Below, piece after piece: positions 1 to 7,791 of a DNA stretch of 64,000 nucleotides (the first letter of the stretch is position 1; each line of letters opens with the position of its first letter). The notes below the pieces were generated by a model. That model was given only the letters and a program-made list of their open reading frames with translations, was not told where the DNA came from and made no database searches. Source of the DNA: Caulifigura coniformis (GTDB taxonomy: Bacteria > Planctomycetota > Planctomycetia > Planctomycetales > Planctomycetaceae). The DNA is taken from NCBI RefSeq assembly GCF_007745175.1, contig NZ_CP036271.1:2004154-2068153 (forward strand), given 5' to 3'. A program made the translations under genes and the position numbers.

Positions 1-351
1 GGCCAGCGCGGCCTGAAGCGCCCAGCGCACGGACGACCGTTCGTCGATCTCGACCTCGAACCCGAGCATGAGTTCGAGTGAAGCGAACATCGCAGCGACC
101 GTTCCTTCCCGAACGGCGTTCAGTTCCGGGCAAGGCACATTCTGGCGCACCAACGCTTCCGCCGTCTCGGCCAGAATCAGCACTTTCTGTTCAGCGGTCA
201 GCCGATCGAAGACGGCGATTCCGGTCTCGGTTTCGTCGGTCTCATCATCGACATCGGCCTGAACCTGATCGAACAGGTAGTCAACACCGATGGCCAGGCA
301 GCACCATTCGGCCGGCGTCAGAACTCGGTCGCCTGATTGCATCCGCCACAT
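1..351 (-). CDS. Hypothetical protein, 3' end outside window
   Basis: An open frame of 117 codons runs leftwards from an ATG at 351 and leaves the window without a stop, so only the N-terminal part is visible. The peptide begins MWRMQSGDRVLTPAEWCCLA and is acidic in the middle (a DVDDETDETETG stretch near residues 34-45), followed by a probably helical segment (FDRLTAEQKVLILAETAEAL). I do not recognise a family. It diverges from the gene at 450 and lies in the probable island that ends at the tRNA-Lys. The start was chosen because it is the first ATG of the frame; no strong ribosome binding site is seen. Confidence 0.55.
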   Translation of the reverse strand, partial: MWRMQSGDRVLTPAEWCCLAIGVDYLFDQVQADVDDETDETETGIAVFDRLTAEQKVLILAETAEALVRQNVPCPELNAVREGTVAAMFASLELMLGFEVEIDERSSVRWALQAALA

Positions 352-449
352 GTTATCCCTCTGAGAATCGCTGGCAGTGCATGGAACGTGCTCGTTCGAT
401 AGTTTGCTGGAATGTCGTCCTTTCGTGCTGCCGTGAACAGGGCCAACTG

Positions 450-1295
450 ATGTTAGATGAGCAAGCGGGCAACCCGTCATTCTGGGCGGGACTGTGGGAT
501 CAGGCCAAAGGTATCGTCATCGGCACTGTCGGGACCGCGGCCGTTGGCGGAATCTACCTGTGGATCGTTGAGTCACGCCGTCGGATCAATTTCATCGCCG
601 AAGATGTCTATTTCGGTCCGACACTCAATTTCAATCCATTCATGGCGCGGAACTATCCTTCTGAGGATTTGGTCAGTCTGGACTGCGAAGTCAGGTTCTT
701 CAGCAACAAGACGCAAACCACCGGCCTGCACAATTTTCGGATGGAGTTCTGTCGCACGTCGTACATCGGTTCCGTCGTTGAGTTCACACTGCCCCGAGAC
801 AAGCTGCATCGAAACATCATGAAGAAAGAGGGACCGTTCTCATTGGAGACGCTGGAGCTACCACCGCGAGAATTTGTCAGCTTTAGTCTTCACACGATCA
901 TGCAGCGGGAAGACTGGCCTGCTCTGCGATCATGCGACAGCGCCCGGTTGGTTTGCGAAACACCAGAAGGAAAGACAAAGCGATTCGCGATCGGCCGCTT
1001 TCGGTTTCCCGACATGCCACCGGATGGAATCCGCGGGCTTCCTCTGATGTCCGTGGAAATCATTCCGCGTGAGCAGAATTGGATCATTCGAGCGCTTCGC
1101 CGATACGAAGGCCAGATGTTCTATGTGCCAAACCCGCCGCCGGATGACGTTCGATATTGGGCCGGACCAGCGTGGAGCAACGCGCCTCAACAGGCCGAAG
1201 TCTACAAGGATCAAGCGGATGCCCGTGCGGCTGGTGAAAAGGTGAAAATCTGGAACATCGTGCCGCCGGAATGGCTTGAGAAGGTAAAACGATGA
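450..1295 (+). CDS. Hypothetical membrane-anchored protein
   Basis: 281 aa, starting MLDEQAGNPSFWAGLWDQ. A single hydrophobic stretch near residues 20-40 (GIVIGTVGTAAVGGIYLWIV) should anchor it in the membrane, with the rest a soluble domain of mixed beta character. The frame stays open upstream to 78, but the residues before 450 are Arg/Ser/Pro-rich and overlap the divergent gene, so I chose the ATG directly before the hydrophobic part. No family is recognised. It converges on the SEFIR gene with 42 bases between the stops, and the neighbours suggest accessory cargo of the tRNA-linked island. Confidence 0.6.
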   Translation: MLDEQAGNPSFWAGLWDQAKGIVIGTVGTAAVGGIYLWIVESRRRINFIAEDVYFGPTLNFNPFMARNYPSEDLVSLDCEVRFFSNKTQTTGLHNFRMEFCRTSYIGSVVEFTLPRDKLHRNIMKKEGPFSLETLELPPREFVSFSLHTIMQREDWPALRSCDSARLVCETPEGKTKRFAIGRFRFPDMPPDGIRGLPLMSVEIIPREQNWIIRALRRYEGQMFYVPNPPPDDVRYWAGPAWSNAPQQAEVYKDQADARAAGEKVKIWNIVPPEWLEKVKR

Positions 1296-1337
1296 CTATG
1301 GCTCTGAAGTCGGTGCAGGTTGATCTTCCGCCATAGG

Positions 1338-2855
1338 TCACGGCAACTGTGGAAGGTTCTTGGACATAGCAATAAGTGAAGACGTCGGCCTGAAGATGCT
1401 CGCCTGTCGGGCGATGCTTCGTTCAATCCAGCTTGGCCACAGTGATCGGAAAGCCGCTTCTTCGACGCCAAGTTCTCGACAGAGTTCGGAGACCGCTTCT
1501 GCATCGGGCAACACGGATGAGATGATTCGGGTCATTGACCCCTTTCCACGCATGACGTCCATCAGGAAGGTTGGCGGAGCGGTGTGATTGTATCTGTCGA
1601 TCTCAGTTTTGCCGCTCTTGATGAACGCTGCCATGTCGGCCAAGGTCGCCAGTAACGAGTAGCCGGAGAGTGCGAGCTTGAATCGTTCGACGTCGGGGAA
1701 GAAATGCGTCAGCCAACTTTGTTCTTCCCACAGTGCAAACAACAACGTCCAACTTTCGGCCAGGTGGTTGTCCAGACTCTTAACCCATCCCATCAACTGC
1801 GGACTCGCGTAGACCTCCTGATAGAACGTCGATCCGGCTTCTGCGGGAACCTTCGTGTGGAGCAATCGCAGCGCGGACGCCCGATGACCGTCAGCAGTGA
1901 GCATGGCACCGGCGAAGTGGCTGTAGATGAAGGCAAGGGTCTGAGGCGACTCGATAACCCAAACCGTTCCTGCGCCCTTCCAGCCCGGTATCTCGACAAA
2001 GTCAAACAGCAATCCTCGCTGGTCTGTCAGTCGATCTTTCTCTGAGGCGATGCCGAGCATCCCCAACAACATGAGTGGGGCCGCACGAACGCAAGCGTTC
2101 TTTAGTCGAGTGAAAAGTTCCTCGTCAGACTCGCATCGCTTGTCGGCATCGGTACTCCACTGGAGCAATGACGCGAAGACATCACGACGGGTGTTCTGCT
2201 GAAGTCGCTTCCAGCCGAGCAAATCATTTACACGAAGCAACTGTTCCGCTCTCGCGAAGACGTCTTCGATGTTCGCCGATGCGCTGACGCTGACCAGGGC
2301 CGGACCGTCCGCGATGCGGATTGGGGATTCGGTCAGAAAGGGATTCGGCCCAATCGCCGGCTTGACGAGCGCCGGAGCCTTCAAAATGTCGCGGGCCAGT
2401 TCCTCAAGGCTTGTTCGGTAACTGGAGTCGTCTCGAAAATCGACATAGCGCCGGGTCCGAGCGAAGATCGGAACGGAGTCACCATCACCCGCCCGCAGCG
2501 CACAGACGAATTTGTCGGTGGCGATTTGCTTCGCGATTTCACTGGTGATGACCAGACGTTCGTAGCCAACTCCGCCTTGCCCTTCGTTCGCCTTTTGGGC
2601 ATAGGTCGGCGTGCAAATCAACAGAACACGATCCGCCTTCGTGATCCCCTGTTCCATGAACAGAGTCAATTCACTGCCGAGCGTTGTCGCCCATTGGTCG
2701 ATCTCCGCATTGATGCCGTTTTTGCGCAGGTCCACGGCAAGTTGTGCGGCCCATCGCTTATGTTCAGGCGATTCGTGGGTGTACGAAATGAAGACTGTGG
2801 GCGGCCCGTTTGGAGCTTCGGTTGCGGCGGCCGGCACATCTTGATCTTGGCTCAT
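1338..2855 (-). CDS. SEFIR (TIR-like) domain protein, candidate defence effector
   Basis: 505 aa. Residues about 17-170 look like a SEFIR domain, the bacterial TIR-like fold: PTVFISYTHESPEHKRW at the start of strand A, then AEIDQW, then ADRVLLICTPTYAQKAN and a conserved GVGYE(R) segment. The remaining 335 residues match no family that I know and are probably helical. The ATG lies inside the end of the upstream gene in an ATGA overlap at 2852-2855, so the two are almost certainly translated together. SEFIR and TIR domains act in bacterial immunity as NAD-cleaving or signalling modules; that role here is inference, supported by the nearby integrase. It could instead be a signalling protein with no defence role. 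Confidence 0.8.
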   Translation of the reverse strand: MSQDQDVPAAATEAPNGPPTVFISYTHESPEHKRWAAQLAVDLRKNGINAEIDQWATTLGSELTLFMEQGITKADRVLLICTPTYAQKANEGQGGVGYERLVITSEIAKQIATDKFVCALRAGDGDSVPIFARTRRYVDFRDDSSYRTSLEELARDILKAPALVKPAIGPNPFLTESPIRIADGPALVSVSASANIEDVFARAEQLLRVNDLLGWKRLQQNTRRDVFASLLQWSTDADKRCESDEELFTRLKNACVRAAPLMLLGMLGIASEKDRLTDQRGLLFDFVEIPGWKGAGTVWVIESPQTLAFIYSHFAGAMLTADGHRASALRLLHTKVPAEAGSTFYQEVYASPQLMGWVKSLDNHLAESWTLLFALWEEQSWLTHFFPDVERFKLALSGYSLLATLADMAAFIKSGKTEIDRYNHTAPPTFLMDVMRGKGSMTRIISSVLPDAEAVSELCRELGVEEAAFRSLWPSWIERSIARQASIFRPTSSLIAMSKNLPQLP

Positions 2856-3742
2856 TGTTCGTTACCAGAGTTGCGTTTCCTTAGCCGTCGTTGCCTTGGC
2901 GTCTCTACGATTCGTTCTTCATCTGAGTCGCCGTCGCAGATTTTCTTCAGTTGCCGCAAGAGCGTTCCCGGCGAGTAGAGAAGTTGTTGATTGTTCTCCA
3001 GGGCAATGGCCTGAGCAGCGGTCAACGTCACGCCAACGGTATTCTTTCGGCCGGCATCATCCGTTGTGACGACAACGAGGGCGGTCCCGCACTGGAAAGC
3101 GGCGTTGTCAAACTCTTTTGCCTTATCCGTCAACGTTGCAATGGCATTGGCCTGAATCTCGTTGATTTCGGCCTGCATTCGCTCCATGCCATGTAGTTCG
3201 GCGGCACGTTTCATCTTCCGGCCAACGTCCTTCATTTCTTCACTGGTCGCGATCTCCTTTGAGCGTGCGAACCATTTCTTGAACCATGATCCTTGCTGTG
3301 GCGGGAACTCATCGGCGACATCCAAGCCGAAGGCATCCAGTGTGTCATTGACGGCTCGTTCGACTTCGGCGACGGCTTCCGGGTCTTCACGATCGACATA
3401 CACACGGACCGGCAGGAACCGGTGGATACGAACTTCATCCAGGTCGATCCCCATGCTTTGGACTGCAAAGATGGCATGAGCGTCAGCCTGAAGTTGCTGA
3501 GTTGATGCCGCCAGGTTAGACAGCCGCTCATCGAGACTTCGGTACGCTTCCCTCGGATATCCAGGTCGCACCGCTGCGAGATATCGCAGGAAGCGTCCTA
3601 AACCATCACGTTCGAATAGGGGGCCAAGGTCAAACAACTCTTCAAAGACGTAGGGCGGCGCGTCGTAGTCCGACACCAACAGCGCGGCAACGATTGCTTC
3701 CAATCGTTTGATTCGAGCACGCAGTTCATCTTCTGCCGCCAC
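2852..3742 (-). CDS. Unrecognised partner of the SEFIR protein
   Basis: 296 aa from a GTG at 3742, chosen because GGGAG lies six bases upstream; the frame is open to 3862, but that extension has no such site. The N-terminus is helical (ELRARIKRLEAIVAALLVSD). The middle has a compact beta-alpha segment (RFLPVRVYVDREDPEAV) followed by DEFPPQQGSWFKKWFARSKE, then a long helix with a MERMQAEINEIQANAIATL core, and a charged tail. I cannot name the family. The stop overlaps the SEFIR start by four bases, which argues for a two-component system with this protein as sensor, adaptor or inhibitor. That role is inferred only from gene order. Confidence 0.75.
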   Translation of the reverse strand: MAAEDELRARIKRLEAIVAALLVSDYDAPPYVFEELFDLGPLFERDGLGRFLRYLAAVRPGYPREAYRSLDERLSNLAASTQQLQADAHAIFAVQSMGIDLDEVRIHRFLPVRVYVDREDPEAVAEVERAVNDTLDAFGLDVADEFPPQQGSWFKKWFARSKEIATSEEMKDVGRKMKRAAELHGMERMQAEINEIQANAIATLTDKAKEFDNAAFQCGTALVVVTTDDAGRKNTVGVTLTAAQAIALENNQQLLYSPGTLLRQLKKICDGDSDEERIVETPRQRRLRKRNSGNEQ

Positions 3743-3839
3743 GGATGGTCTCCCGCAAAGACGCCCAATTGAGCCAAAGCAACTGGTTTTCGGCCGGCTA
3801 CCAATATAGCCGGTGACGCCGTCCGATTCAGTGGATTCA

Positions 3840-3913
3840 CGGCGCAAAACGGCGCGCCGCAAATGACCGAAACCCGGCCAGGATCGACCGGGTTTCGGCG
3901 CAAAAACGGCGCG
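3840..3913. repeat. Direct repeat pair around a 10-bp hairpin
   Basis: CGGCGCAAAACGGCGCG at 3840-3856 recurs with one extra A at 3896-3913. Between them is a perfect 10-bp stem, CGAAACCCGG at 3868-3877 with CCGGGTTTCG at 3888-3897, and a 10-base loop. It lies directly behind the integrase stop and before the SEFIR operon. The stem could end integrase transcription, but no T-run follows on that strand. The repeats could also be recombinase or regulator binding sites. Confidence 0.5.
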
Positions 3914-3916
3914 GAA

Positions 3917-4897
3917 TCAAGCCTGCTTGCGTCTCGACGCCTGTTCAGCGGCAGCCCTCATGTGATCCTGCTGCATCGACAGCTTTTGGTACGTCGACCA
4001 AATCATGTTGATGTTCACATGACCGGCCAGGGTCGCGACGGTCAGCGGTTCCACACCGTTCAGCAGCGCATTCGTGATCCAGGTATGCCGAACCGCGTAA
4101 CAGCAGAACGCGAACCCGAGCTTCGCCCGGAGCTTCCGGCAGCGGCAGTTGAGCGCGAACGCCGTCCAGGCCGCGCCATCCGTGTTGCGGAACAACGGGC
4201 CTTCAGGATGCTTCACGGCCAGACGCTGGACGATGGCCAGGGCCTTGGCGTTCAGGACGATGACCCGCTGACGGCGCTTCCCCTTCGACTCGGCCCGCGG
4301 AAAGGTCAGCGTCCCGTTCTGGAAATGCCGCTTCTCGGCCGCCCGTATTTCCTGCGGACGTGCGCCGGTCTCTCGGGCGAACTCCACGAAGTCTTGGAAC
4401 TCGCGATCGGGAATGGCCTTCAAGATGGCGTCAAGCTGAGCATCGGCCAGGTAGCACTCCCGCGGGCTGGCTGACGGCCGCTCGGCACCGTGGAGCGGGT
4501 TGCGCTCGATGATGCCCTGCTTGACCGCCCATGAGAACGGCCGAGTGACGGCGCGGACGCCACAATTCCCGGTCGTGCCGGTGTAGCTCCGCTTGTCGAG
4601 CCAGCGGGAAACGTGAAACGGCTTCAGGTCCGCGACCGTCAGCCGGTCGAGCATCGGTTTGAACGTGTCCAGGAAGAACCGGTAGAACTTGGTCGTCCTC
4701 CCGGCCTGATGATCTTCCGACCACGCCAGGAACCAGTCGATGATCTCCGCCGCGATCGGTGAGTCTACCCGTGGAGCGGCGCTCAGTTCGTGCCAGCGCT
4801 TCCAGGCTTCCGTCTTGTCGTGGCCAAGAGTGACCAGCTTGCCGTCGATGCGAACGGCCCACACGCCCCGCTGTCGCCTGTAGAAAGGCTTGTTCAT
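3917..4897 (-). CDS. Tyrosine recombinase / integrase
   Basis: 326 aa from the ATG at 4897; a GTG one codon upstream is an alternative. The N-terminal part resembles an arm- and core-binding region, and the C-terminal half has the tyrosine-recombinase catalytic pattern: R180 in TGARPQEIR, K205 in ESKGKRRQ, YAVR with R270 (Tyr replaces the usual first His of HxxR), H293 in LAGH, and nucleophile Y303 in WSTYQKL. It lies 138 bases from the 3' end of tRNA-Lys and is transcribed away from it, the usual arrangement of an element inserted at a tRNA gene. It probably mobilised the SEFIR operon and the genes to its left. Confidence 0.9.
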   Translation of the reverse strand: MNKPFYRRQRGVWAVRIDGKLVTLGHDKTEAWKRWHELSAAPRVDSPIAAEIIDWFLAWSEDHQAGRTTKFYRFFLDTFKPMLDRLTVADLKPFHVSRWLDKRSYTGTTGNCGVRAVTRPFSWAVKQGIIERNPLHGAERPSASPRECYLADAQLDAILKAIPDREFQDFVEFARETGARPQEIRAAEKRHFQNGTLTFPRAESKGKRRQRVIVLNAKALAIVQRLAVKHPEGPLFRNTDGAAWTAFALNCRCRKLRAKLGFAFCCYAVRHTWITNALLNGVEPLTVATLAGHVNINMIWSTYQKLSMQQDHMRAAAEQASRRKQA

Positions 4898-4926
4898 CAC
4901 TGTCTTCCCGGTCTGGTGAACCCTGT

Positions 4927-4950
4927 TTGGTCACTAAAATTAGTGACCAA
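4927..4950. promoter_or_regulatory. Perfect 11-bp inverted repeat upstream of the integrase
   Basis: Arms TTGGTCACTAA (4927-4937) and TTAGTGACCAA (4940-4950) are separated by two A residues, 30 bases before the integrase start. A further half-like GAGTGACC follows at 4952-4959. The position fits an operator or a recombinase/excisionase site that controls integrase expression; which one is unknown. Confidence 0.55.
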
Positions 4951-4988
4951 AGAGTGACCCAACGCCGTTTTTTGGAGTCGGGTCGTCA

Positions 4989-5018
4989 GCGGGGCTTCGA
5001 CACAAGTCAAAGCCCCGC
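4989..5018 (-). terminator. Hairpin downstream of tRNA-Lys
   Basis: GCGGGGCTT (4989-4997) pairs with AAGCCCCGC (5010-5018), and an inner GAC/GTC stem closes an ACAA loop. It begins 17 bases past the tRNA 3' end in the direction of tRNA transcription. No T-run follows directly, so it may be a factor-dependent end, a processing signal, or part of the attachment region. Confidence 0.45.
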
Positions 5019-5034
5019 CACAACCTAGGAAGAG

Positions 5035-5107
5035 TGCCCCCGCAAGGATTCGAACCTTGGACCTACTGATTAAGAGTCAGTTGCTCTACCAACTGAGCTA
5101 CAGGGGC
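5035..5107 (-). tRNA. tRNA-Lys (anticodon CTT)
   Basis: On the minus strand the 73-base sequence begins GCCCCTGTAGCTCAGTTGGT and folds into a standard cloverleaf. The acceptor stem is GCCCCTG/CGGGGGC with one G-T pair, the anticodon loop is CTCTTAA with anticodon CTT, the T arm is CAAGG/CCTTG around TTCGAAT, and the discriminator is A. CCA is not encoded. It is the probable attachment site of the integrase at 3917-4897; the tRNA itself is intact. Confidence 0.96.
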
Positions 5108-5475
5108 TGCAAATTGCTCAAGAGCGTTCAATCTAACGACTTGAGGAGACGTCCCAAAGGACCGGGTTCGCGAAAATCCGGTATCGGGTCCCGATTTGAG
5201 AACTCAAAAATCCTTCGCGTCGGGGCGGACATCAAACCCGCTGGATGTCCTCACGTCAAGCGTCCGGGCCGAGAATTGAGAGCGGGCCAGCCACTGAGCA
5301 TCGGCCGTTTCGGATCGGAGGGGGGGCGCGGCGGACAGCTGTGTGGTCTGAAACGCGCCGATTGCGGTCCGGCCTGCTCGTGGCCGGACCTCGGAAACGT
5401 CGACTTCCGAGTCCAACACTTGCCGGAGGCGGCGCGTAGTGCAAGAAATTGCGCCTCTACCCAGAAAGGCTCGGC
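5108..5475. other. Intergenic, no gene seen
   Basis: 368 bases between the tRNA 5' end and the glycosidase-like gene. No convincing frame, RNA fold or repeat is seen. Promoters for the leftward tRNA and the rightward gene should lie here, but I cannot place them. AAAGG at 5466-5470 serves the start at 5476. Confidence 0.5.
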
Positions 5476-7116
5476 ATGCTCCTGCTTCGGCGATGCGTCG
5501 CGATTCTCGCGTTTCCACTCTTCGCAGCCTCGATCGTGTCCGCAGACGACGTCCTGAGACCGATCTCGCAGGTGTGGACATTTGACCTCGATACCGGCGG
5601 CGCTGGGCCTGCAGGCTTCCGGACGGCCATCGGGACCTGGGTCGTTGCGAACGACGGTCCTGGGAAGGTGCTGCAGCAGACGGCAACCAGCGCGGATTCT
5701 GTTTTCAACCTGATCCTGCGACCGGACACGCTGCTCGAGAACCTGGAGGTTTCGGTCCGGCTGAAGGCCAGCGCGGGCGTCGTCGACCAGGGAGGCGGAA
5801 TCGTCTGGCGGGCGAAGAACGCGAAGACATACTACGTGGCCCGGTTCAACCCGCTCGAAGACTCGTTCCGCGTCTACAAGGTTGTGGATGGAGTCCGCTC
5901 GCAACTCGGCAGCGTGAAAGTTCCAGGCGACAAGGAGTGGCACACTCTGCGGGTCACGATGAACGGAGCATCGATCGTTTGTACGCTCGACGGAGCACAC
6001 GAGATGGCCGTCGAGGATCAGTCGATTCGCGGGTACGGACGTGTGGGGTTGTGGTCGAAGGCGGACGCACAGTCGTCGTTCGACGATTTCAAAGCAAGCG
6101 GGACCGGATACCTCGTTCCGCCGCCGGCGCCTCCGGCCGAGACGAAAGAATTCGAGATCCGTAACCAGCGGGCGTTTCTTGGCGGACAGGAAATCGATCT
6201 GTGGGGACTCCGGTGTGGCAATGCGTTCTACAGCGACGCGGTGACGGAACGGTTCGTCCGCAACTTTGACAACATGAACGCCCACGGCATCAATATGGTG
6301 GCCGCGTTCATCCAGGGGGTGAACGCCGGCTTCCCCGATGGCGACGCAGGATTCAACGGCTACTCGCGCCATGGCAAGCTGCTGCCCGAGACTGTGCGGC
6401 GCATCGAGTTTTTCGTTCGCGAGGCCGACAAACGCGGGATGGTCGTCATGCTCGGATGCATCACGCCCCGTAAGGACCAGGATTTCTACGATGAGGCCGA
6501 CATGCAGGTGGCCCTCGAGGAGACCGCGAAGTTCCTGAAAGAAAAGAAGCTTCGGAACGTGTTCGTGAACCTGTGCGACGAGTTCAACCACGTGCAGCGG
6601 GCCGACCAGCCGCTGACTCGCGAGCCCGATGGGGCGGCGAAGAAGGCGAAGATGCAGGGGTGGTTCAAGGCGATCAACCCGGATGTCGAATGCGGAGTCG
6701 GCGCGCACTGGAAGGCCGACACGGGCGTGACCTATCCGGGGATGGACGTCTGCATCATCCAGAAAGGGGCGGCGATCCCGAAGGAAGGGTGGGTCATCAA
6801 CGCCGAGCCGATCCGCGAAGACGATTTCAACAACGACGGCATCTTCAATGCCACGCACAAAGAGGCGATCTTCCGGAACTGCCGCAACTATCTCGATGCG
6901 CCGCACGCGGTGTTCATGTTCCACTCAGGGCACGTGCAGGGAATCACGAACTACAGCGGGACGGCGCCGCATGGAGAAATGGGGGGCTACGGAACGAGTC
7001 AATACGACCGCGGAATCCGGTTCTACTACGACTGGGTCCGCGACAACGTCGGCCGCTGGGAATATCCGCGGCACCTTCCGTCCGCCGAGTTCTCGATCGA
7101 TGCGGGATCGCCGTGA
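5476..7116 (+). CDS. Secreted DUF1080/LamG-fold + glycosidase-like protein
   Basis: 546 aa. The ATG at 5476 is chosen because AAAGG lies six bases upstream and the frame then starts with a signal peptide (MLLLRRCVAILAFPLFAAS, cleavage near SIVSA-DD). Residues about 30-210 are a concanavalin-like DUF1080 domain (WHTLRVTMNG, GRVGLWSKADAQSSFDDF). From about 220 a TIM-barrel, cellulase-like domain follows (KEFEIRNQRAFLGGQEIDLW, VNLCDEFNH with a candidate acidic residue, MGGYGTSQYDRGIRFYYDW). The likely role is handling polysaccharide outside the cytoplasm. It overlaps the next gene by one base, and the next two genes repeat its two domains separately. Confidence 0.8.
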   Translation: MLLLRRCVAILAFPLFAASIVSADDVLRPISQVWTFDLDTGGAGPAGFRTAIGTWVVANDGPGKVLQQTATSADSVFNLILRPDTLLENLEVSVRLKASAGVVDQGGGIVWRAKNAKTYYVARFNPLEDSFRVYKVVDGVRSQLGSVKVPGDKEWHTLRVTMNGASIVCTLDGAHEMAVEDQSIRGYGRVGLWSKADAQSSFDDFKASGTGYLVPPPAPPAETKEFEIRNQRAFLGGQEIDLWGLRCGNAFYSDAVTERFVRNFDNMNAHGINMVAAFIQGVNAGFPDGDAGFNGYSRHGKLLPETVRRIEFFVREADKRGMVVMLGCITPRKDQDFYDEADMQVALEETAKFLKEKKLRNVFVNLCDEFNHVQRADQPLTREPDGAAKKAKMQGWFKAINPDVECGVGAHWKADTGVTYPGMDVCIIQKGAAIPKEGWVINAEPIREDDFNNDGIFNATHKEAIFRNCRNYLDAPHAVFMFHSGHVQGITNYSGTAPHGEMGGYGTSQYDRGIRFYYDWVRDNVGRWEYPRHLPSAEFSIDAGSP

Positions 7117-7766
7117 TGCCGCAGCCCTTGCGTCGACTGCGGTTCGCGCGGCCGGCCGTCCTTTCGGTTCTCCTCCTGCAGTCGGGCTTTGCTGCACCTC
7201 CGGCCCGGCTCCGGACCTGGGACTTCTCCGGCGATGAGCCGGGGGCGATGGCCCGGGGATTGAGTGTGGCGACCGGACGGTGGGAAGTCGGGACGGGCGA
7301 AGTTCTGTCGCAACGCGGCGAACGCCGGATGGATGCAAGCAACATCGCACTGGCGAATTCCACGAGCTATCGCGACGTCGAATTGACGGTCCGCCTCAAG
7401 GCCGTCACCGGCGAGACGGAGCAGGGGGGCGGCATGATCTGGAGGGCAAAAGATACGAACAACTTCTACGCCGTGCGCTACAACCCGCTGGTCCCACGGA
7501 CGGGCCCGCGCCGCCCGAATCTGAAGCTGTACAAGATGGAATCCGGAAAGCTGACGCAGCTCGACCACGCGGACATCCCGGGGGGCGACCGCGAATGGCA
7601 TACGCTGCGGGTGACGTCGATCGGCCCGCGGATCATCGGTGAACTCGATGGTGAACAACTGCTCGAAGCAGACGACGATACTTTTCTCGACGTGGGACAG
7701 GTCGGCCTGTGGACACGCGCGGACGCCGTCACCGACTTTGACGACTTCACCGTTCTCGCCCGATAG
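7116..7766 (+). CDS. Secreted DUF1080-type domain protein
   Basis: 216 aa with an N-terminal signal peptide (MPQPLRRLRFARPAVLSVLL, cleavage near SGFA-AP). The whole mature protein is one DUF1080/LamG-like domain that parallels the N-terminal half of the preceding gene: TEQGGGMIWRAKDTNNFYAV matches the corresponding DQGGGIVWRAKNAKTYYVA, and both end in a GQVGLW/GRVGLW, FDDF pattern. The start overlaps the upstream stop (TGATG at 7114-7118), so translation is probably coupled. It probably binds or processes carbohydrate; the enzyme activity of this family is not visible from the sequence. Confidence 0.8.
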   Translation: MPQPLRRLRFARPAVLSVLLLQSGFAAPPARLRTWDFSGDEPGAMARGLSVATGRWEVGTGEVLSQRGERRMDASNIALANSTSYRDVELTVRLKAVTGETEQGGGMIWRAKDTNNFYAVRYNPLVPRTGPRRPNLKLYKMESGKLTQLDHADIPGGDREWHTLRVTSIGPRIIGELDGEQLLEADDDTFLDVGQVGLWTRADAVTDFDDFTVLAR

Positions 7767-7791
7767 ACACCATTTGCCGCGAAAGGAATCG

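Noticed and set aside
5251-6924. Long open frame on the minus strand opposite the glycosidase-like gene
   Set aside because: Its protein is His/Arg/Val-rich, has no signal or family motif, and mirrors the third-position GC of the real plus-strand gene.
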